From assembly GCA_046565505.1 (NCBI GenBank), contig JBKHYJ010000079.1:102343-166342 (forward strand): DNA of 64,000 bases, given 5' to 3'. A model generated the notes under the pieces. It made no database searches, was not told the origin of the DNA, and was given only the letters and a program-made list of their open reading frames with translations. How positions within the stretch are numbered: position 1 is the stretch's first letter; each line of letters starts with the position of its first letter. This stretch comes from JBKHYJ01 sp046565505 (GTDB lineage Bacteria; Acidobacteriota; Blastocatellia; UBA7656). This document shows positions 24,918-33,469 of this stretch, piece by piece. Position numbers and translations under genes: made by a program.

Positions 24918-25109
24918 ATGAATCAATTCATTCACTGCCAACGGGCTACTAAAGATTACGGCAAGAAAGAACATAAGAAGCTTCGCCGCGAGATCGAGCG
25001 CAGAGGAGAGTATAAATCTGTTTCCCATTTCTTCCGAGAAAAGGCCAAAAGATACTTAGAAGGCGAGCTTGTTATTACACTCCCCTCATTCTCTGGAAAA
25101 AAGAAATGA
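24918..25109 (+). CDS. Ribbon-helix-helix-like protein, 63 aa
   Basis: Basic N-terminal half (KKEHKKLRREIERRG) followed by SVSHFFREKAKRYLEG, the kind of helix pair seen in CopG-like regulators. Apparently translated from a leaderless mRNA. Its stop overlaps the next start. Confidence 0.45.
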   Translation: MNQFIHCQRATKDYGKKEHKKLRREIERRGEYKSVSHFFREKAKRYLEGELVITLPSFSGKKK

Positions 25110-25459
25110 CCCCAGAGAAAAAGCCCAGCCTCAAAGTTCTCCTGTCTCTCTACCTCAAAGAGAAGTATCCCAACTAGATCAACGGAGGAGAGCTTGAAAC
25201 CTTCTCGATCACTCAAGGGTATAAAGCCAGTAATGGAAGCCGCAGATGTAGAGAACTAGCCGATGAAGGAACCTTCGAGCGCCGGATGAATGGCAAGTCA
25301 GTAGAGTATCGCTATTTTCAAAAGGAAGTTCAGAAAGATGTATCTATCTTCCGTTGCAAGTTCTGCCCTAAGACCGCAGTTACATTTAAAGGAACCCTCA
25401 AGGTCTGTGCAGATCATTCCAAAGAAAAAGTAGTCGCACCAAGTTTATTTCAAATATGA
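25106..25459 (+). pseudogene. Winged-helix zinc-ribbon gene interrupted by in-frame TAG
   Basis: One open frame of 118 codons except for a TAG at 25175-25177. Before it: MTPEKKPSLKVLLSLYLKEK; after it: INGGELETFSITQGYKASNG, then SRRCRELADEGTFERR, a winged-helix pattern, and a CKFCP zinc half-site near the C-terminus. Context (YPN, stop, INGGELE) suggests a Trp or Gln codon has mutated to amber. Both ends overlap neighbours by four bases (ATGA), as in intact operon genes. Alternatives are readthrough or a sequencing error. Other genes here end in TAG, so general reassignment is unlikely. Confidence 0.65.
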
Positions 25460-25692
25460 GATACAAATGTTCAGATTGCGGAAAGTGGGTAAAGAATAAG
25501 TTCATTTTTGGACTTCTTCACTTCTGTCTTACTAACGATGAGAAAGTGTTTGCTTATTACCAGAGACAAGTAAAACCAAGAGCTAACATACATCCAATGG
25601 AATATTGGAAACACGAAACCGAAACAATACCTGAGTATCACAGGAGGATAAGAAAACTCTGGGCACGTCACGGTCTTGAATACCCATTTTAG
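25456..25692 (+). CDS. Zinc-knuckle hypothetical protein, 78 aa
   Basis: Opens MRYKCSDCGKWVKNKFIFGL with a CxxC half site and has LLHFCLTNDEK. C-terminal part is basic and aromatic (YHRRIRKLWARHGLEYPF). Overlaps the interrupted gene's stop by four bases. Confidence 0.5.
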   Translation: MRYKCSDCGKWVKNKFIFGLLHFCLTNDEKVFAYYQRQVKPRANIHPMEYWKHETETIPEYHRRIRKLWARHGLEYPF

Positions 25693-25714
25693 TCGCACCA
25701 AGTCTTTTCTAACT

Positions 25715-25903
25715 ATGAAGAAGAAAAAGAAAGTTAAAGACTCAGAAAGTCCATACTGTGATAAGTGTGGGGGATGTGGTTTTATTGGCTGCTGTGGAAT
25801 CAAGAGCTTTCTCAAGTATCACGTTCAAGGAAAAACGGACTGTAAGAATGAGGCTATGTTTATAGAAGAAATCATCGCGGATATAGAATCTCAATCTTCC
25901 TAG
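25715..25903 (+). CDS. Cys-rich small protein, 62 aa
   Basis: Start at 25715 chosen over an upstream ATG because the junction motif lies just before it. Poly-Lys start, then PYCDKCGGCGFIGCCGIKSF with several CxxC patterns, and an acidic C-terminus. Likely zinc-binding. A 17-codon frame (25930-25983) follows the third motif copy and is of doubtful status. Confidence 0.45.
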   Translation: MKKKKKVKDSESPYCDKCGGCGFIGCCGIKSFLKYHVQGKTDCKNEAMFIEEIIADIESQSS

Positions 25904-26039
25904 TCGCCCCCAGCTTGTTCTAAGAAACTATGAAGAAGCGTTCAAAACTTGATCTAGAAAATGACCTTTTTGCTTCTCTGTAGATTGTGATATAGAACAT
26001 ACTCAACTTAACTCGATAAATCATCGGAGGGTATGAGGT

Positions 26040-26363
26040 ATGTCGGACGACCTTCAACTTTTCGGATACACTATACCTGCAAAAGTAGTATGGTTTGTAA
26101 TAACCCTGTTCGGTGCCACGGTGATGTATATGTTCGCTTTGAGTAAGAAAGCCCCTGGTTCGGTAACTTTTCTTCAGACGATCTTACCGGGCCGAACCCA
26201 GTTGTTTTATGACCGATTAGATTTTTTGGTTGTAGTCTTTGTTGGGTCAATCATCGGTACTATCTTTTTCCACCCTACTGATGCACTCCAGGCTCTGTCG
26301 GCGGGATTCGGTTGGATTGGCGCACTGAATCTTTTAGTAAGCAAAAAGGTGGATCATCAATGA
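26040..26363 (+). CDS. Three-helix membrane protein, 107 aa
   Basis: Hydrophobic segments at about residues 16-33, 61-76 and 80-100. SD-like GGAGGG lies 16 bases upstream. The 3' end overlaps the next gene (ATGA). Possibly a small phage membrane protein with the neighbour as partner. Confidence 0.5.
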   Translation: MSDDLQLFGYTIPAKVVWFVITLFGATVMYMFALSKKAPGSVTFLQTILPGRTQLFYDRLDFLVVVFVGSIIGTIFFHPTDALQALSAGFGWIGALNLLVSKKVDHQ

Positions 26364-26950
26364 TTAATGATAAATTACTCCAAGTTATTTTTATAATCTC
26401 AATCGTCGGTTTCTTGGCTGGATTCCTTTGGTTTTTTATTCTTCGCCCAAAGTTGAAGGCCAAAAACAAATTCAAAGGTTTTCAAGGTGATAATATGGCA
26501 ATCCCTACAATAGTAGGCATTATTACGGCAATAGGGGCCATCGTTATTTCTTCAGCACAGTATATACAGCAATCAAGGACAATAGATCACCAAATAAACC
26601 CAGATCAGGCAAACTATAATAGTAGTAACAGTTTTCCTCCAGACATAGACTCTATAAAAGGCCCCAGATCTATAAAAGCGGTTCTAGGAATAGTTATAGA
26701 TGAGCGTAGCGGTGTTCCAGTACCTGGAGCTAGGGTATCTTTCGATTATGAGCTAACAAAGAATAATTCCGACAAGAAAGAATGGATAGCAGAAACAGAC
26801 TCAAATGGTGCTTTTGTTTTGTCCGGGCCGTTTATTAGAGGAGAGGTAGCCTTTATCTCAGTAAAGAAAGAAGGATATACTATCACAGGTCAAAAATTTA
26901 TCGTCGATGAAATACCTATCCTAATCCGCCTTAGAAGGGCAATTCGCTGA
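26360..26950 (+). CDS. Membrane protein with carboxypeptidase-regulatory-like domain
   Basis: Start 26360 (MINDKLLQVIFIISIVGFLA) overlaps the previous stop, giving 196 aa. Hydrophobic helices near residues 8-26 and 46-62; the C-terminal domain (KAVLGIVIDERSGVPVPGARV, then ETDSNGAFVLSGPF) resembles CarboxypepD_reg-like beta-sandwiches found in surface proteins. Function here is unknown. Confidence 0.55.
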   Translation: MINDKLLQVIFIISIVGFLAGFLWFFILRPKLKAKNKFKGFQGDNMAIPTIVGIITAIGAIVISSAQYIQQSRTIDHQINPDQANYNSSNSFPPDIDSIKGPRSIKAVLGIVIDERSGVPVPGARVSFDYELTKNNSDKKEWIAETDSNGAFVLSGPFIRGEVAFISVKKEGYTITGQKFIVDEIPILIRLRRAIR

Positions 26951-26951
26951 C

Positions 26952-26989
26952 TTATCCACACAGACAAACCCCTACCAATCTGCTATACT
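26952..26989 (+). promoter_or_regulatory. TTATCCACAC box and TGCTATACT promoter
   Basis: TTATCCACAC at 26952-26961 and TGCTATACT with TATACT at 26984-26989, 18 bases before the ATG at 27008. Same pairing of box and promoter as upstream of other units. Confidence 0.5.
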
Positions 26990-27007
26990 AAGTAATATAT
27001 CCCACCT

Positions 27008-27136
27008 ATGAAACTCTTTGACGATTTCCTTGTTTATCTAGGCTATAGGAGCAAGTGCTGCCGGGCAAAGAGACTTTTTATTATGAATAGCTACGATCAA
27101 TCCTATTGTGTCGAGTGTAAAAAGCGGTGCAGATAA
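27008..27136 (+). CDS. Small Cys-rich protein, 42 aa
   Basis: MKLFDDFLVYLGYRSKCCRA begins the frame and CVECKKRC ends it, giving a possible zinc site. The gene is immediately followed by an intrinsic terminator that overlaps its stop codon. Confidence 0.45.
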   Translation: MKLFDDFLVYLGYRSKCCRAKRLFIMNSYDQSYCVECKKRCR

Positions 27137-27171
27137 AAAGAGCCTCTCCCCCCATAAGAAAGACTCTTTTT
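27135..27171. terminator. Bidirectional-type terminator
   Basis: AAAAAGAG (27135-27142) and CTCTTTTT (27164-27171) are exact complements and provide an A-run on the left and a T-run on the right. It separates the early genes from the terminase operon. Confidence 0.6.
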
Positions 27172-27266
27172 GCTAGGCGGGGATAAATCCCCTTTCAAAT
27201 AGTCCCACCAGACAACCTAGTACCAGTTAAAACGTATAACAGCAACATAAGTTACACTCCACGTCA

Positions 27267-27542
27267 ATGACCTATATCCCTTTAATAGACGAACAAAAAC
27301 TTACCGCAGAATGGTATGAAGCTGCCTTTCAAAAGTACCTATTTCTCAAGCTCCAGCTTGAAGTAGACGAGCGGGCAATTCAACGTTACCGGACGGCCAC
27401 AGGAAAGACGGATCAAGATCTAAGATTAGGAGAAATCCAGAGAAGCATTCAGCTTGTTATCCCGCAGATAGACATTCTGCGAGAGTCCATCCAGTCGCTT
27501 AAAGACAATGCCAAACAAGATGCCAGCGGGGAGACCAACTGA
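27267..27542 (+). CDS. Hypothetical protein before terminase, 91 aa
   Basis: A helical, charged peptide (WYEAAFQKYLFLKLQLEVDE). It overlaps the small terminase gene by 35 bases. Size and position fit a packaging accessory factor; family not recognised. Confidence 0.5.
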   Translation: MTYIPLIDEQKLTAEWYEAAFQKYLFLKLQLEVDERAIQRYRTATGKTDQDLRLGEIQRSIQLVIPQIDILRESIQSLKDNAKQDASGETN

Positions 27543-27900
27543 ATACGGGCCGAGAATCATCAAGCAAGCTCAAGAGTACCTAAAAAAGTATCGAGAATTT
27601 GATGAAGTGATCCCTACCATTGAAGGGTTGTCAGTTTATCTGGGAATACGCCGTAGCACCATTTATGACTGGGCTAGTCAAGAGGACAAAAAAGAATTTT
27701 CGGACATCTTAGAGAGCATTTTGTCAATGCAGGGAAAAACCCTTGTGGCTAAAGGCTTATCTGGAGACTTCAATTCAACCATTACCAAGCTGATGCTCTC
27801 TAAACACGGCTACAGGGAATCCCAAGAAATTGACCACACCACCAAAGGCGAGAAGATAGCAGGCTTTAACTACATCACCCCTGAAAAACCCGAAGAATGA
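27508..27900 (+). CDS. terS: Terminase small subunit
   Basis: At 130 aa. N-terminal AGRPTEYGPRIIKQAQEYL and IPTIEGLSVYLGIRRSTIYD form the HTH seen in gp3/terS packaging proteins; the rest is helical (LLESILSMQGKTLVAKGLSG) for oligomerisation, with a C-terminal acidic tail. It recognises the packaging site and presents DNA to the large subunit, which follows after one small gene. Confidence 0.8.
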   Translation: MPNKMPAGRPTEYGPRIIKQAQEYLKKYREFDEVIPTIEGLSVYLGIRRSTIYDWASQEDKKEFSDILESILSMQGKTLVAKGLSGDFNSTITKLMLSKHGYRESQEIDHTTKGEKIAGFNYITPEKPEE

Positions 27901-28100
27901 AGCTCTGCGACTTTTGTAATAACCCCTATGAGTATGCTCTTAAGACCTACTGGGAAAAGGGCAAGGTAGTAGCCTGTGCTCACGATTCAGATATACCCAC
28001 CTCATCAGGCATCAGAAGCAACGCAGATAGACGACAGATCGAGCGCATAGCCCAAGGATTACAAGCCCAAGAAAAATACATCAAACAAAATAATCTTTAG
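27897..28100 (+). CDS. Small zinc-site protein between terminase genes
   Basis: MKLCDFCNNPYEYALKTYWE has a CxxC half site; C-terminal helix is charged. Overlaps terS by four bases and abuts terL. Confidence 0.5.
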   Translation: MKLCDFCNNPYEYALKTYWEKGKVVACAHDSDIPTSSGIRSNADRRQIERIAQGLQAQEKYIKQNNL

Positions 28101-29513
28101 ATGGTTCCCACCCTTAAGCCTACCTACAAGCAGCATCTTGCTTGGGAGACCCTTAAAGACGGAATAACCAAATATCCTGTTTTTGGCGGCGGTGCAGGAG
28201 GAGGTAAAAGCTGGCTTGGTTGCGAGTGGCAATTAACCAATGCCTATTTGTATCCAGGCTATAAGGGTTTCATAGGCCGCAAAGAACTGAAGCGGCTCAT
28301 GTCCTCAATCTACATCACTTGGCTTAAGGTTTGTTCCTACCACAAAATCCCCCGCGAAGACTGGCAGTTGAACGGCCAGTACAACTACATTCAGTTCACC
28401 AATGGCTCTCGCATTGACCTATTGGATTTGGCAATGCAGCCCTCAGACCCCTTATATGAACGCTTCGGTTCTTTGGAATATACCCAAGGATGGATCGAGG
28501 AGGCAGGGGAAGTAGATTTTCTGGCCTTTGATGTTTTGAAGAGTCGCGTAGGCCGCCACCGCAACCTAGAGTTTGGCCTTATCGGGAAAATCCTATTAAC
28601 TTGCAACCCTAATAAAGGCTGGTTGTACAGAGAGGTATATAGACCATTCAAGGCAGGTATATTGCCCCAAGAATACGCCTTCATTCAAAGTCTCTATAAG
28701 GATAATCCTCACACCGCAGACGAGTACGGGAAAGACCTTTCTCAAATCAAAGACAAGGCCAATAAGCAACGTTTGATGTTTGGCAACTGGGAGTATGATG
28801 ACGACCCTTCGGCTCTGATGGATTACGACTCCATAGTAGACCTCTTCACCAACGCTGCCGAGGAGTCAGACCAAAAGTATATGACCGTTGACGTATCTCG
28901 TTTTGGTAATGACAAGATCGTAATAAAACTTTGGAAGGGATTAAGAGTCTACAAAATCATTATTCGCCAGAAGCGCGCGACTACCCAGACCGCCAGAGAA
29001 GTCCGAGATGTAGCAGCACAAGAGCGTATTCCCTACAGCCATATCATTATTGATGAGGATGGAGTAGGAGGAGGCGTGGTAGATCAGGTTCCAGGCTCTA
29101 AAGGCTTTGTTGCCAATTCTACCCCTCTGGAAGACCCAACAACGAATGAAAAGCCCAACTATAGAAATCTGAAAACTCAGTGTTCCTATATGCTGGCCGA
29201 TGCAGTGAATGACCACGAAATAGCGATTGATTTGAATGTAGTGTCTGACGTGGACGGGGTAACACCTGAGACTTTCAAAGAAGATTTAATTGAGGAACTA
29301 GAGCAGATCAAAGCCAAAGACCCGGATTCAGACGATAAGAAGTTGCAGCTTATTCCCAAGGAAGAGATTAAGGAGATGATCGGCAGAAGCCCAGATTATG
29401 CCGATGCTTTAATGATGAGGATGTATTTCTTTCTGGACACCAAAGGAGAGCATAGAACTCGGCAGCATAAGGTAGACTGGGCGAGTAAAAAGAAGGCTGT
29501 CGGCAGGCGTTGA
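28101..29513 (+). CDS. terL: Terminase large subunit
   Basis: At 470 aa. Walker A GGGAGGGKSW near residues 29-38, Walker B-like WIEEAGEV about residue 131, and coupling motif LLTCNP. The C-terminal nuclease domain begins MTVDVSRFGNDKIVI and continues IIIDEDGVGGGVVDQV with the expected acidic residues. It is an ATP-driven packaging motor plus headful/cos nuclease acting at the portal. No SD. Downstream lies a 70-base gap before the protease gene. Confidence 0.93.
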   Translation: MVPTLKPTYKQHLAWETLKDGITKYPVFGGGAGGGKSWLGCEWQLTNAYLYPGYKGFIGRKELKRLMSSIYITWLKVCSYHKIPREDWQLNGQYNYIQFTNGSRIDLLDLAMQPSDPLYERFGSLEYTQGWIEEAGEVDFLAFDVLKSRVGRHRNLEFGLIGKILLTCNPNKGWLYREVYRPFKAGILPQEYAFIQSLYKDNPHTADEYGKDLSQIKDKANKQRLMFGNWEYDDDPSALMDYDSIVDLFTNAAEESDQKYMTVDVSRFGNDKIVIKLWKGLRVYKIIIRQKRATTQTAREVRDVAAQERIPYSHIIIDEDGVGGGVVDQVPGSKGFVANSTPLEDPTTNEKPNYRNLKTQCSYMLADAVNDHEIAIDLNVVSDVDGVTPETFKEDLIEELEQIKAKDPDSDDKKLQLIPKEEIKEMIGRSPDYADALMMRMYFFLDTKGEHRTRQHKVDWASKKKAVGRR

Positions 29514-29584
29514 TAATTTGTCATTTCAAAAACAGGCGTTTATAGTTACGGCAGTCAAAATCGTTTTGGACAACGGGAAAATGT

Positions 29585-30901
29585 ATGAAACGTTCTGCAC
29601 TCCTCATATCTCTGGCCGTTTTCCTTTTGGCAGGCTCTACTCTTACGTTTGCTTATAGGAATCAACCTGTTCAGTCCGCAGAAAACCGTTTCGCCTTGGT
29701 TATCGGCAATAATGCCTACCCAGAAAGCCCGCTGAAGAACCCGGTTAATGACGCTACATCAATGGCTGCCGCTCTGAAGAATTTGGGCTTCAAGGTTGAC
29801 CTTATTCTTAACGCGGACAAGAAGACGATAGAAAAGGCTATTGATAGCTTTATCAAAAAGCTCACCCCTGGCAGAGTGGCGTTGTTTTACTATGCAGGGC
29901 ATGGAATGCAGATAGAAGGTGAGAACTATTTAATACCAACGGATTTCTCTTCAGTAGATGAAGTTGAAGCCAAGTATTCATCTTACTCTGCCTCTCGATT
30001 GCTTGAACGCTTGGAGTACGGAAACAATGGATTAAACATAATCATTCTAGATGCCTGCCGGAATAATCCTTTTCGATCAATCCGCTCCTCATCGCGCGGT
30101 TTAGCGATCATGAAGTCAGAGCAAGGTACGTTCATTGCGTTTGCCACAGCCCCAGGCAGGGTTGCGGACGACAACCCATCAGGCAGCAATGGTTTGTTTA
30201 CTAGCTATTTGATTCAAACTCTTAATGAACCTGGACTGACATTAGACCAGCTATTCGGACGAGTACGAGAAAAGGTTGCTCTTGCTTCCCAGAGGCAACA
30301 AGTTCCTTGGGTCTCTACAAGTGTAATAGGAGAGTTTTATTTTAATAACACCGGAGTTCCGCCATCTTCTGTATCTCACGTCCAATCACAAGTGACTTCC
30401 GGTTCTAGTACTAATCCCCGGCTTTCAATGCACAAACAAGCTGTCAGGAAAATCTATGAGGGGCCTAAGAACAGTAAGAGTTCGTTTGATCTCGCTCGTG
30501 GGGATAGCGTTTGGCCCAAGTTTAGGGCTGCTTCTATTTCCCAAACAGATGACATAAAAGAAAAGGTTAAAGATATAAAAAAACAGTCGGACTCACACAA
30601 ATTTAATGAGTGGTTCTTTTATCATCTTAAAGATAACAAGAGGCTATTACTGTCTTGGGAAGAGGTTTGGACTCACAAGCTAGCGTGGCTTGTAGTTGAA
30701 CGACGAGGACTTCATTGGTGGTATATGAAGGATGACGGCGATTGGACGCAAGTTGTAGATGGGCAAACAGCACTCTCTAGCTGGTCTATCAATAACAACG
30801 ACATCACCATTGCTCTTCGCTTGCCAAGCAAAGGAAAGGGATGGCACTCTCAAGACATTAGGTATAAGTTTCAGTTCGTTCGTCTTCTTCAACCGAAATG
30901 A
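29585..30901 (+). CDS. Secreted caspase-like (C14) protease
   Basis: At 438 aa with a signal peptide (SALLISLAVFLLAGSTLTFA). The p20-like domain includes FALVIGNNAYPESPLKNPV, the His box FYYAGHG (His106), and the Cys box IIILDACRNNPF (Cys158), followed by IAFATAPGRVADDN. The remaining 160 residues have no recognised domain but contain a repeated Trp-rich motif (WWYMKDDGDW). It sits between terminase and portal, which normally adjoin, and the portal then has its own promoter, so it looks like an inserted cargo gene. Prokaryotic caspase-like proteases occur in toxin, defence and cell-death settings; substrate here unknown. Confidence 0.85.
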   Translation: MKRSALLISLAVFLLAGSTLTFAYRNQPVQSAENRFALVIGNNAYPESPLKNPVNDATSMAAALKNLGFKVDLILNADKKTIEKAIDSFIKKLTPGRVALFYYAGHGMQIEGENYLIPTDFSSVDEVEAKYSSYSASRLLERLEYGNNGLNIIILDACRNNPFRSIRSSSRGLAIMKSEQGTFIAFATAPGRVADDNPSGSNGLFTSYLIQTLNEPGLTLDQLFGRVREKVALASQRQQVPWVSTSVIGEFYFNNTGVPPSSVSHVQSQVTSGSSTNPRLSMHKQAVRKIYEGPKNSKSSFDLARGDSVWPKFRAASISQTDDIKEKVKDIKKQSDSHKFNEWFFYHLKDNKRLLLSWEEVWTHKLAWLVVERRGLHWWYMKDDGDWTQVVDGQTALSSWSINNNDITIALRLPSKGKGWHSQDIRYKFQFVRLLQPK

Positions 30902-30928
30902 GTCTTTAAATCTATAAAGCCCACCCAC

Positions 30929-30964
30929 TTATCCCCAGCCTGACAAAAGCTAGTTTTGTATAAT
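30929..30964 (+). promoter_or_regulatory. TTATCCCCAG box and TATAAT promoter for the portal operon
   Basis: TTATCCCCAG at 30929-30938 and TTTTGTATAAT with TATAAT at 30959-30964. The ATG is 14 bases further at 30979, leaving at most a few bases of leader. Confidence 0.5.
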
Positions 30965-30978
30965 CAATGTAAGCTCCC

Positions 30979-32955
30979 ATGATTATCGAACTCGCCCTGC
31001 CTCGAAATAAGAAAGGCCAGATAACTGCCCAGGCTTCGGATTACCGACCCTCTCAGGAAGTCAAAGACCGCACCATAATGGTGATGAACGACTTTAAGCT
31101 GTCGCGGGAGATTATGACTAAATCCTACCGGCAGTTTAATGATCTTTCAGTAGCTGACCGCCAGAGTGCCGACCAAGCCTCATTCAATGGGTATGTTGCC
31201 CCACCTTCAGATGACCCTGATGAGGCATGGAAGTCAAACGCAGTACGTCCTATAGTCAGAAATAGAACGATCTCTATCGCCGCCCACGTCACTGGAGCCT
31301 TAATCTTTCCTCATATCTTCGCCCAGAACGACCAGGACGCAGAGGATAAGGATGCTGCAACGGTCATGCGAGACCTGATGGAGTGGGCCTCCGAGCAGTC
31401 CAACTATGTAAAGACCTTTCTTTACTCAGTCATTGCAGCCCTAGTGAACCCTGCGGTCATTATTCACACCGAATATGCCCAAAGGTACAGAACCATCAAG
31501 GAAATAACTGCCGAAGGAAAATGGACGCCTAAGCGAGTGTTGGACGAGATATTCTCAGGCTTTCAGGACTCTATAGTTCCTATTGATGAGTTGTATATTG
31601 CCGACATTTACGAGCCTGATATTCAAAAGCAAGGACACCTGATTTGGCGCAGAGCACCAGACTTTACTGTGCTTGAGTCCAAATACGGGGATAACCCGAT
31701 TTTCAAGAAGTATTGCCGCCCAGGTCTACAGATACTTTTTGATGAGGCGACGAGCCAGTTTTACGCACAGTATGATGAGAACCTAAGAGGAAGACTGGGA
31801 GAGGAGATTATCTACTACAACCGCAATCTCGATTTACAGCTTGTATTCGTAAACGGTGTTCTAATCACTGATCCTGACCAACCCAACCCACGAAAAGATA
31901 AGCTCTATCCGTTTTCAAAGACCGGCTATGAACTCTTCGACGAGGGTAAGTTTTTCTACTACTCCTCACTTGTCAAAAAGATGAGCAAAGACGAGGAGAT
32001 TATCAACATTCTCTATCGAATGGTGATTGATGGGACGTTCCTTTCCCTGATTCCACCTATGGCAATCTATGGGGATGAGGATGTGAATAGCTCTGTCGTT
32101 ACCCCAGGCACAATCACCACAATGGGCGAGACTTCCAGAATGGAGCCTATCAATATCGGTTCTAATATCGCCGTAGGTCTTCAGGCCATCGAAAAGGTAG
32201 AGGCTTCACTTTCTGAATCCTCAAATGATGTATTGCAATCCGGTCAAGACACTCCTGGTTCTGATACCGCCTTTGAAATTAGCCGACTTGAACAGAACGC
32301 CAAGATAATGCTTGGGCTTTTCGCTAAGATGATCGGCTTTATGGTGAAGGATTTTGGCATCTTACGAGTCGGGGATATTTTACAATTTCTAACCGTTGGC
32401 GATATTGCCCAGATTGCTGGCAAAGATGCGCCTTTGAAGTATCAATCGTTCTTGATTCCCGATAAGACGGTAAATGGCAAGAAAAAGACCCGAAAGATTC
32501 AATTCCAAAACCCTGAAGAGTTCCCCAAGGTTCAAAGTCCAGAAGATAAGCTGAATGCCTCATTTGACGTGATGAACCAGGAAGGAGGTATCAATGCAGA
32601 TACCGAAATCTACAAGGTAAATCCAGAGCTTTTCCGCAACATCAAGTTTAAGGTAGTAGTCAGACCCGATGCTATTACTCCACCCTCAGATGCTTTACAG
32701 AAGGCTTTAAACCTTGAACAGTACGACCGGGCTATAGCTAACCCCTATGCCGATCAGAAAGCTATTTATCAAGACTTGCTTCTCGGCTCTTACGAGAAGA
32801 CACGCGATGATGTTGATAAGTACACCATAGACCCCCAACAGATGCAGCAAGGCAATCCCGCTCAGGCTCTTGTCCAATCAGGAACCCAGCGGAGCGTATT
32901 AAATAAACTCTTCGGCAATGGTCAGACCGGAGATTTAGCCAAAGCAGCATCATGA
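30979..32955 (+). CDS. Portal protein
   Basis: At 658 aa, typical of podovirus portals. Motifs include a KSNAVRPIVRNRTISIAAHV region, the LIWRRAPDFTVLESKYG segment, a clip/stem-like hydrophilic FSKTGYELFDEGKFFYYSSL part, and a C-terminal acidic/Gln-rich tail. It forms the dodecameric vertex for DNA packaging and ejection. It follows the cargo protease and has its own promoter. No SD at the ATG. Confidence 0.85.
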   Translation: MIIELALPRNKKGQITAQASDYRPSQEVKDRTIMVMNDFKLSREIMTKSYRQFNDLSVADRQSADQASFNGYVAPPSDDPDEAWKSNAVRPIVRNRTISIAAHVTGALIFPHIFAQNDQDAEDKDAATVMRDLMEWASEQSNYVKTFLYSVIAALVNPAVIIHTEYAQRYRTIKEITAEGKWTPKRVLDEIFSGFQDSIVPIDELYIADIYEPDIQKQGHLIWRRAPDFTVLESKYGDNPIFKKYCRPGLQILFDEATSQFYAQYDENLRGRLGEEIIYYNRNLDLQLVFVNGVLITDPDQPNPRKDKLYPFSKTGYELFDEGKFFYYSSLVKKMSKDEEIINILYRMVIDGTFLSLIPPMAIYGDEDVNSSVVTPGTITTMGETSRMEPINIGSNIAVGLQAIEKVEASLSESSNDVLQSGQDTPGSDTAFEISRLEQNAKIMLGLFAKMIGFMVKDFGILRVGDILQFLTVGDIAQIAGKDAPLKYQSFLIPDKTVNGKKKTRKIQFQNPEEFPKVQSPEDKLNASFDVMNQEGGINADTEIYKVNPELFRNIKFKVVVRPDAITPPSDALQKALNLEQYDRAIANPYADQKAIYQDLLLGSYEKTRDDVDKYTIDPQQMQQGNPAQALVQSGTQRSVLNKLFGNGQTGDLAKAAS

Positions 32956-33089
32956 ACTGTCCAACCTGCGGAAAATACATTGCCAAAAAAGTGATAGGAA
33001 CGGGCAAGGTTGCAAGGGGATTCAGGAACGCCAATAACAAAAGAGTCGAAAAACAAACAAAAACATGGCAAATAAAGAAGAAAAATTAG
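32952..33089 (+). CDS. Small zinc-half-site peptide, 45 aa
   Basis: MNCPTCGKYIAKKV, then a strongly basic remainder. Start overlaps the portal stop (ATGA) and the end overlaps the next gene by 25 bases. Tight packing supports translation. Function unknown. Confidence 0.4.
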   Translation: MNCPTCGKYIAKKVIGTGKVARGFRNANNKRVEKQTKTWQIKKKN

Positions 33090-33469
33090 CAATCAAAGTC
33101 TGGGAGTGGAACTCTCTCACGCGGGAGCAAAAGAATAAAGCCAAAGCAATCTTTGGTATTCGACCCACAGGCGGGATTGTCGTGGTAGATGACAACGTAG
33201 TTGAGGATGGAGTTGAGCAGGCAATGCTTGACGACACCTTCACTGTAGAGGCACTGACAAGGTTTTTGGGCATGAAAGGAGCCTTTGATGAGCTTTTTGA
33301 AGCGTTCAAGGAAAAGCTTGTAGACTACACCCCTGAACCTGTCCAGGCAGTACCCCAGCCGGTAGAACCCGATACTATGCTTTCAGGAGCAGAAGCCCAA
33401 GCAGCACTTGAAGCCGACGAGGAAGAGAAGCCCAAAACCAAAGTCCGCAAAACACTCAAGAAGAAATGA
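33065..33469 (+). CDS. Hypothetical structural-region protein, 134 aa
   Basis: Contains WNSLTREQKNKAKAIFGIRP and a C-terminal acidic, Lys-rich tail (EEEKPKTKVRKTLKKK). Position after the portal suggests a head or assembly factor; no homologue recognised. Confidence 0.5.
   Translation: MANKEEKLAIKVWEWNSLTREQKNKAKAIFGIRPTGGIVVVDDNVVEDGVEQAMLDDTFTVEALTRFLGMKGAFDELFEAFKEKLVDYTPEPVQAVPQPVEPDTMLSGAEAQAALEADEEEKPKTKVRKTLKKK

Larger units (their letters stand above)
25431..25914 (+). repeat. Repeated intergenic motif TAGTCGCMCCMAG
   Basis: TAGTCGCACCAAG occurs at 25431-25443 and 25690-25702, and TAGTCGCCCCCAG at 25901-25913, each 15-25 bases before an ATG (25456, 25715, 25930). The stop of the preceding gene is contained in the second and third copies. 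It looks like a duplicated gene junction. Confidence 0.5.

Noticed and set aside
29585..30901. Calling the caspase-like gene a defence system
   Set aside because: No partner sensor or effector is nearby; the protease fold is supported but its role is not.
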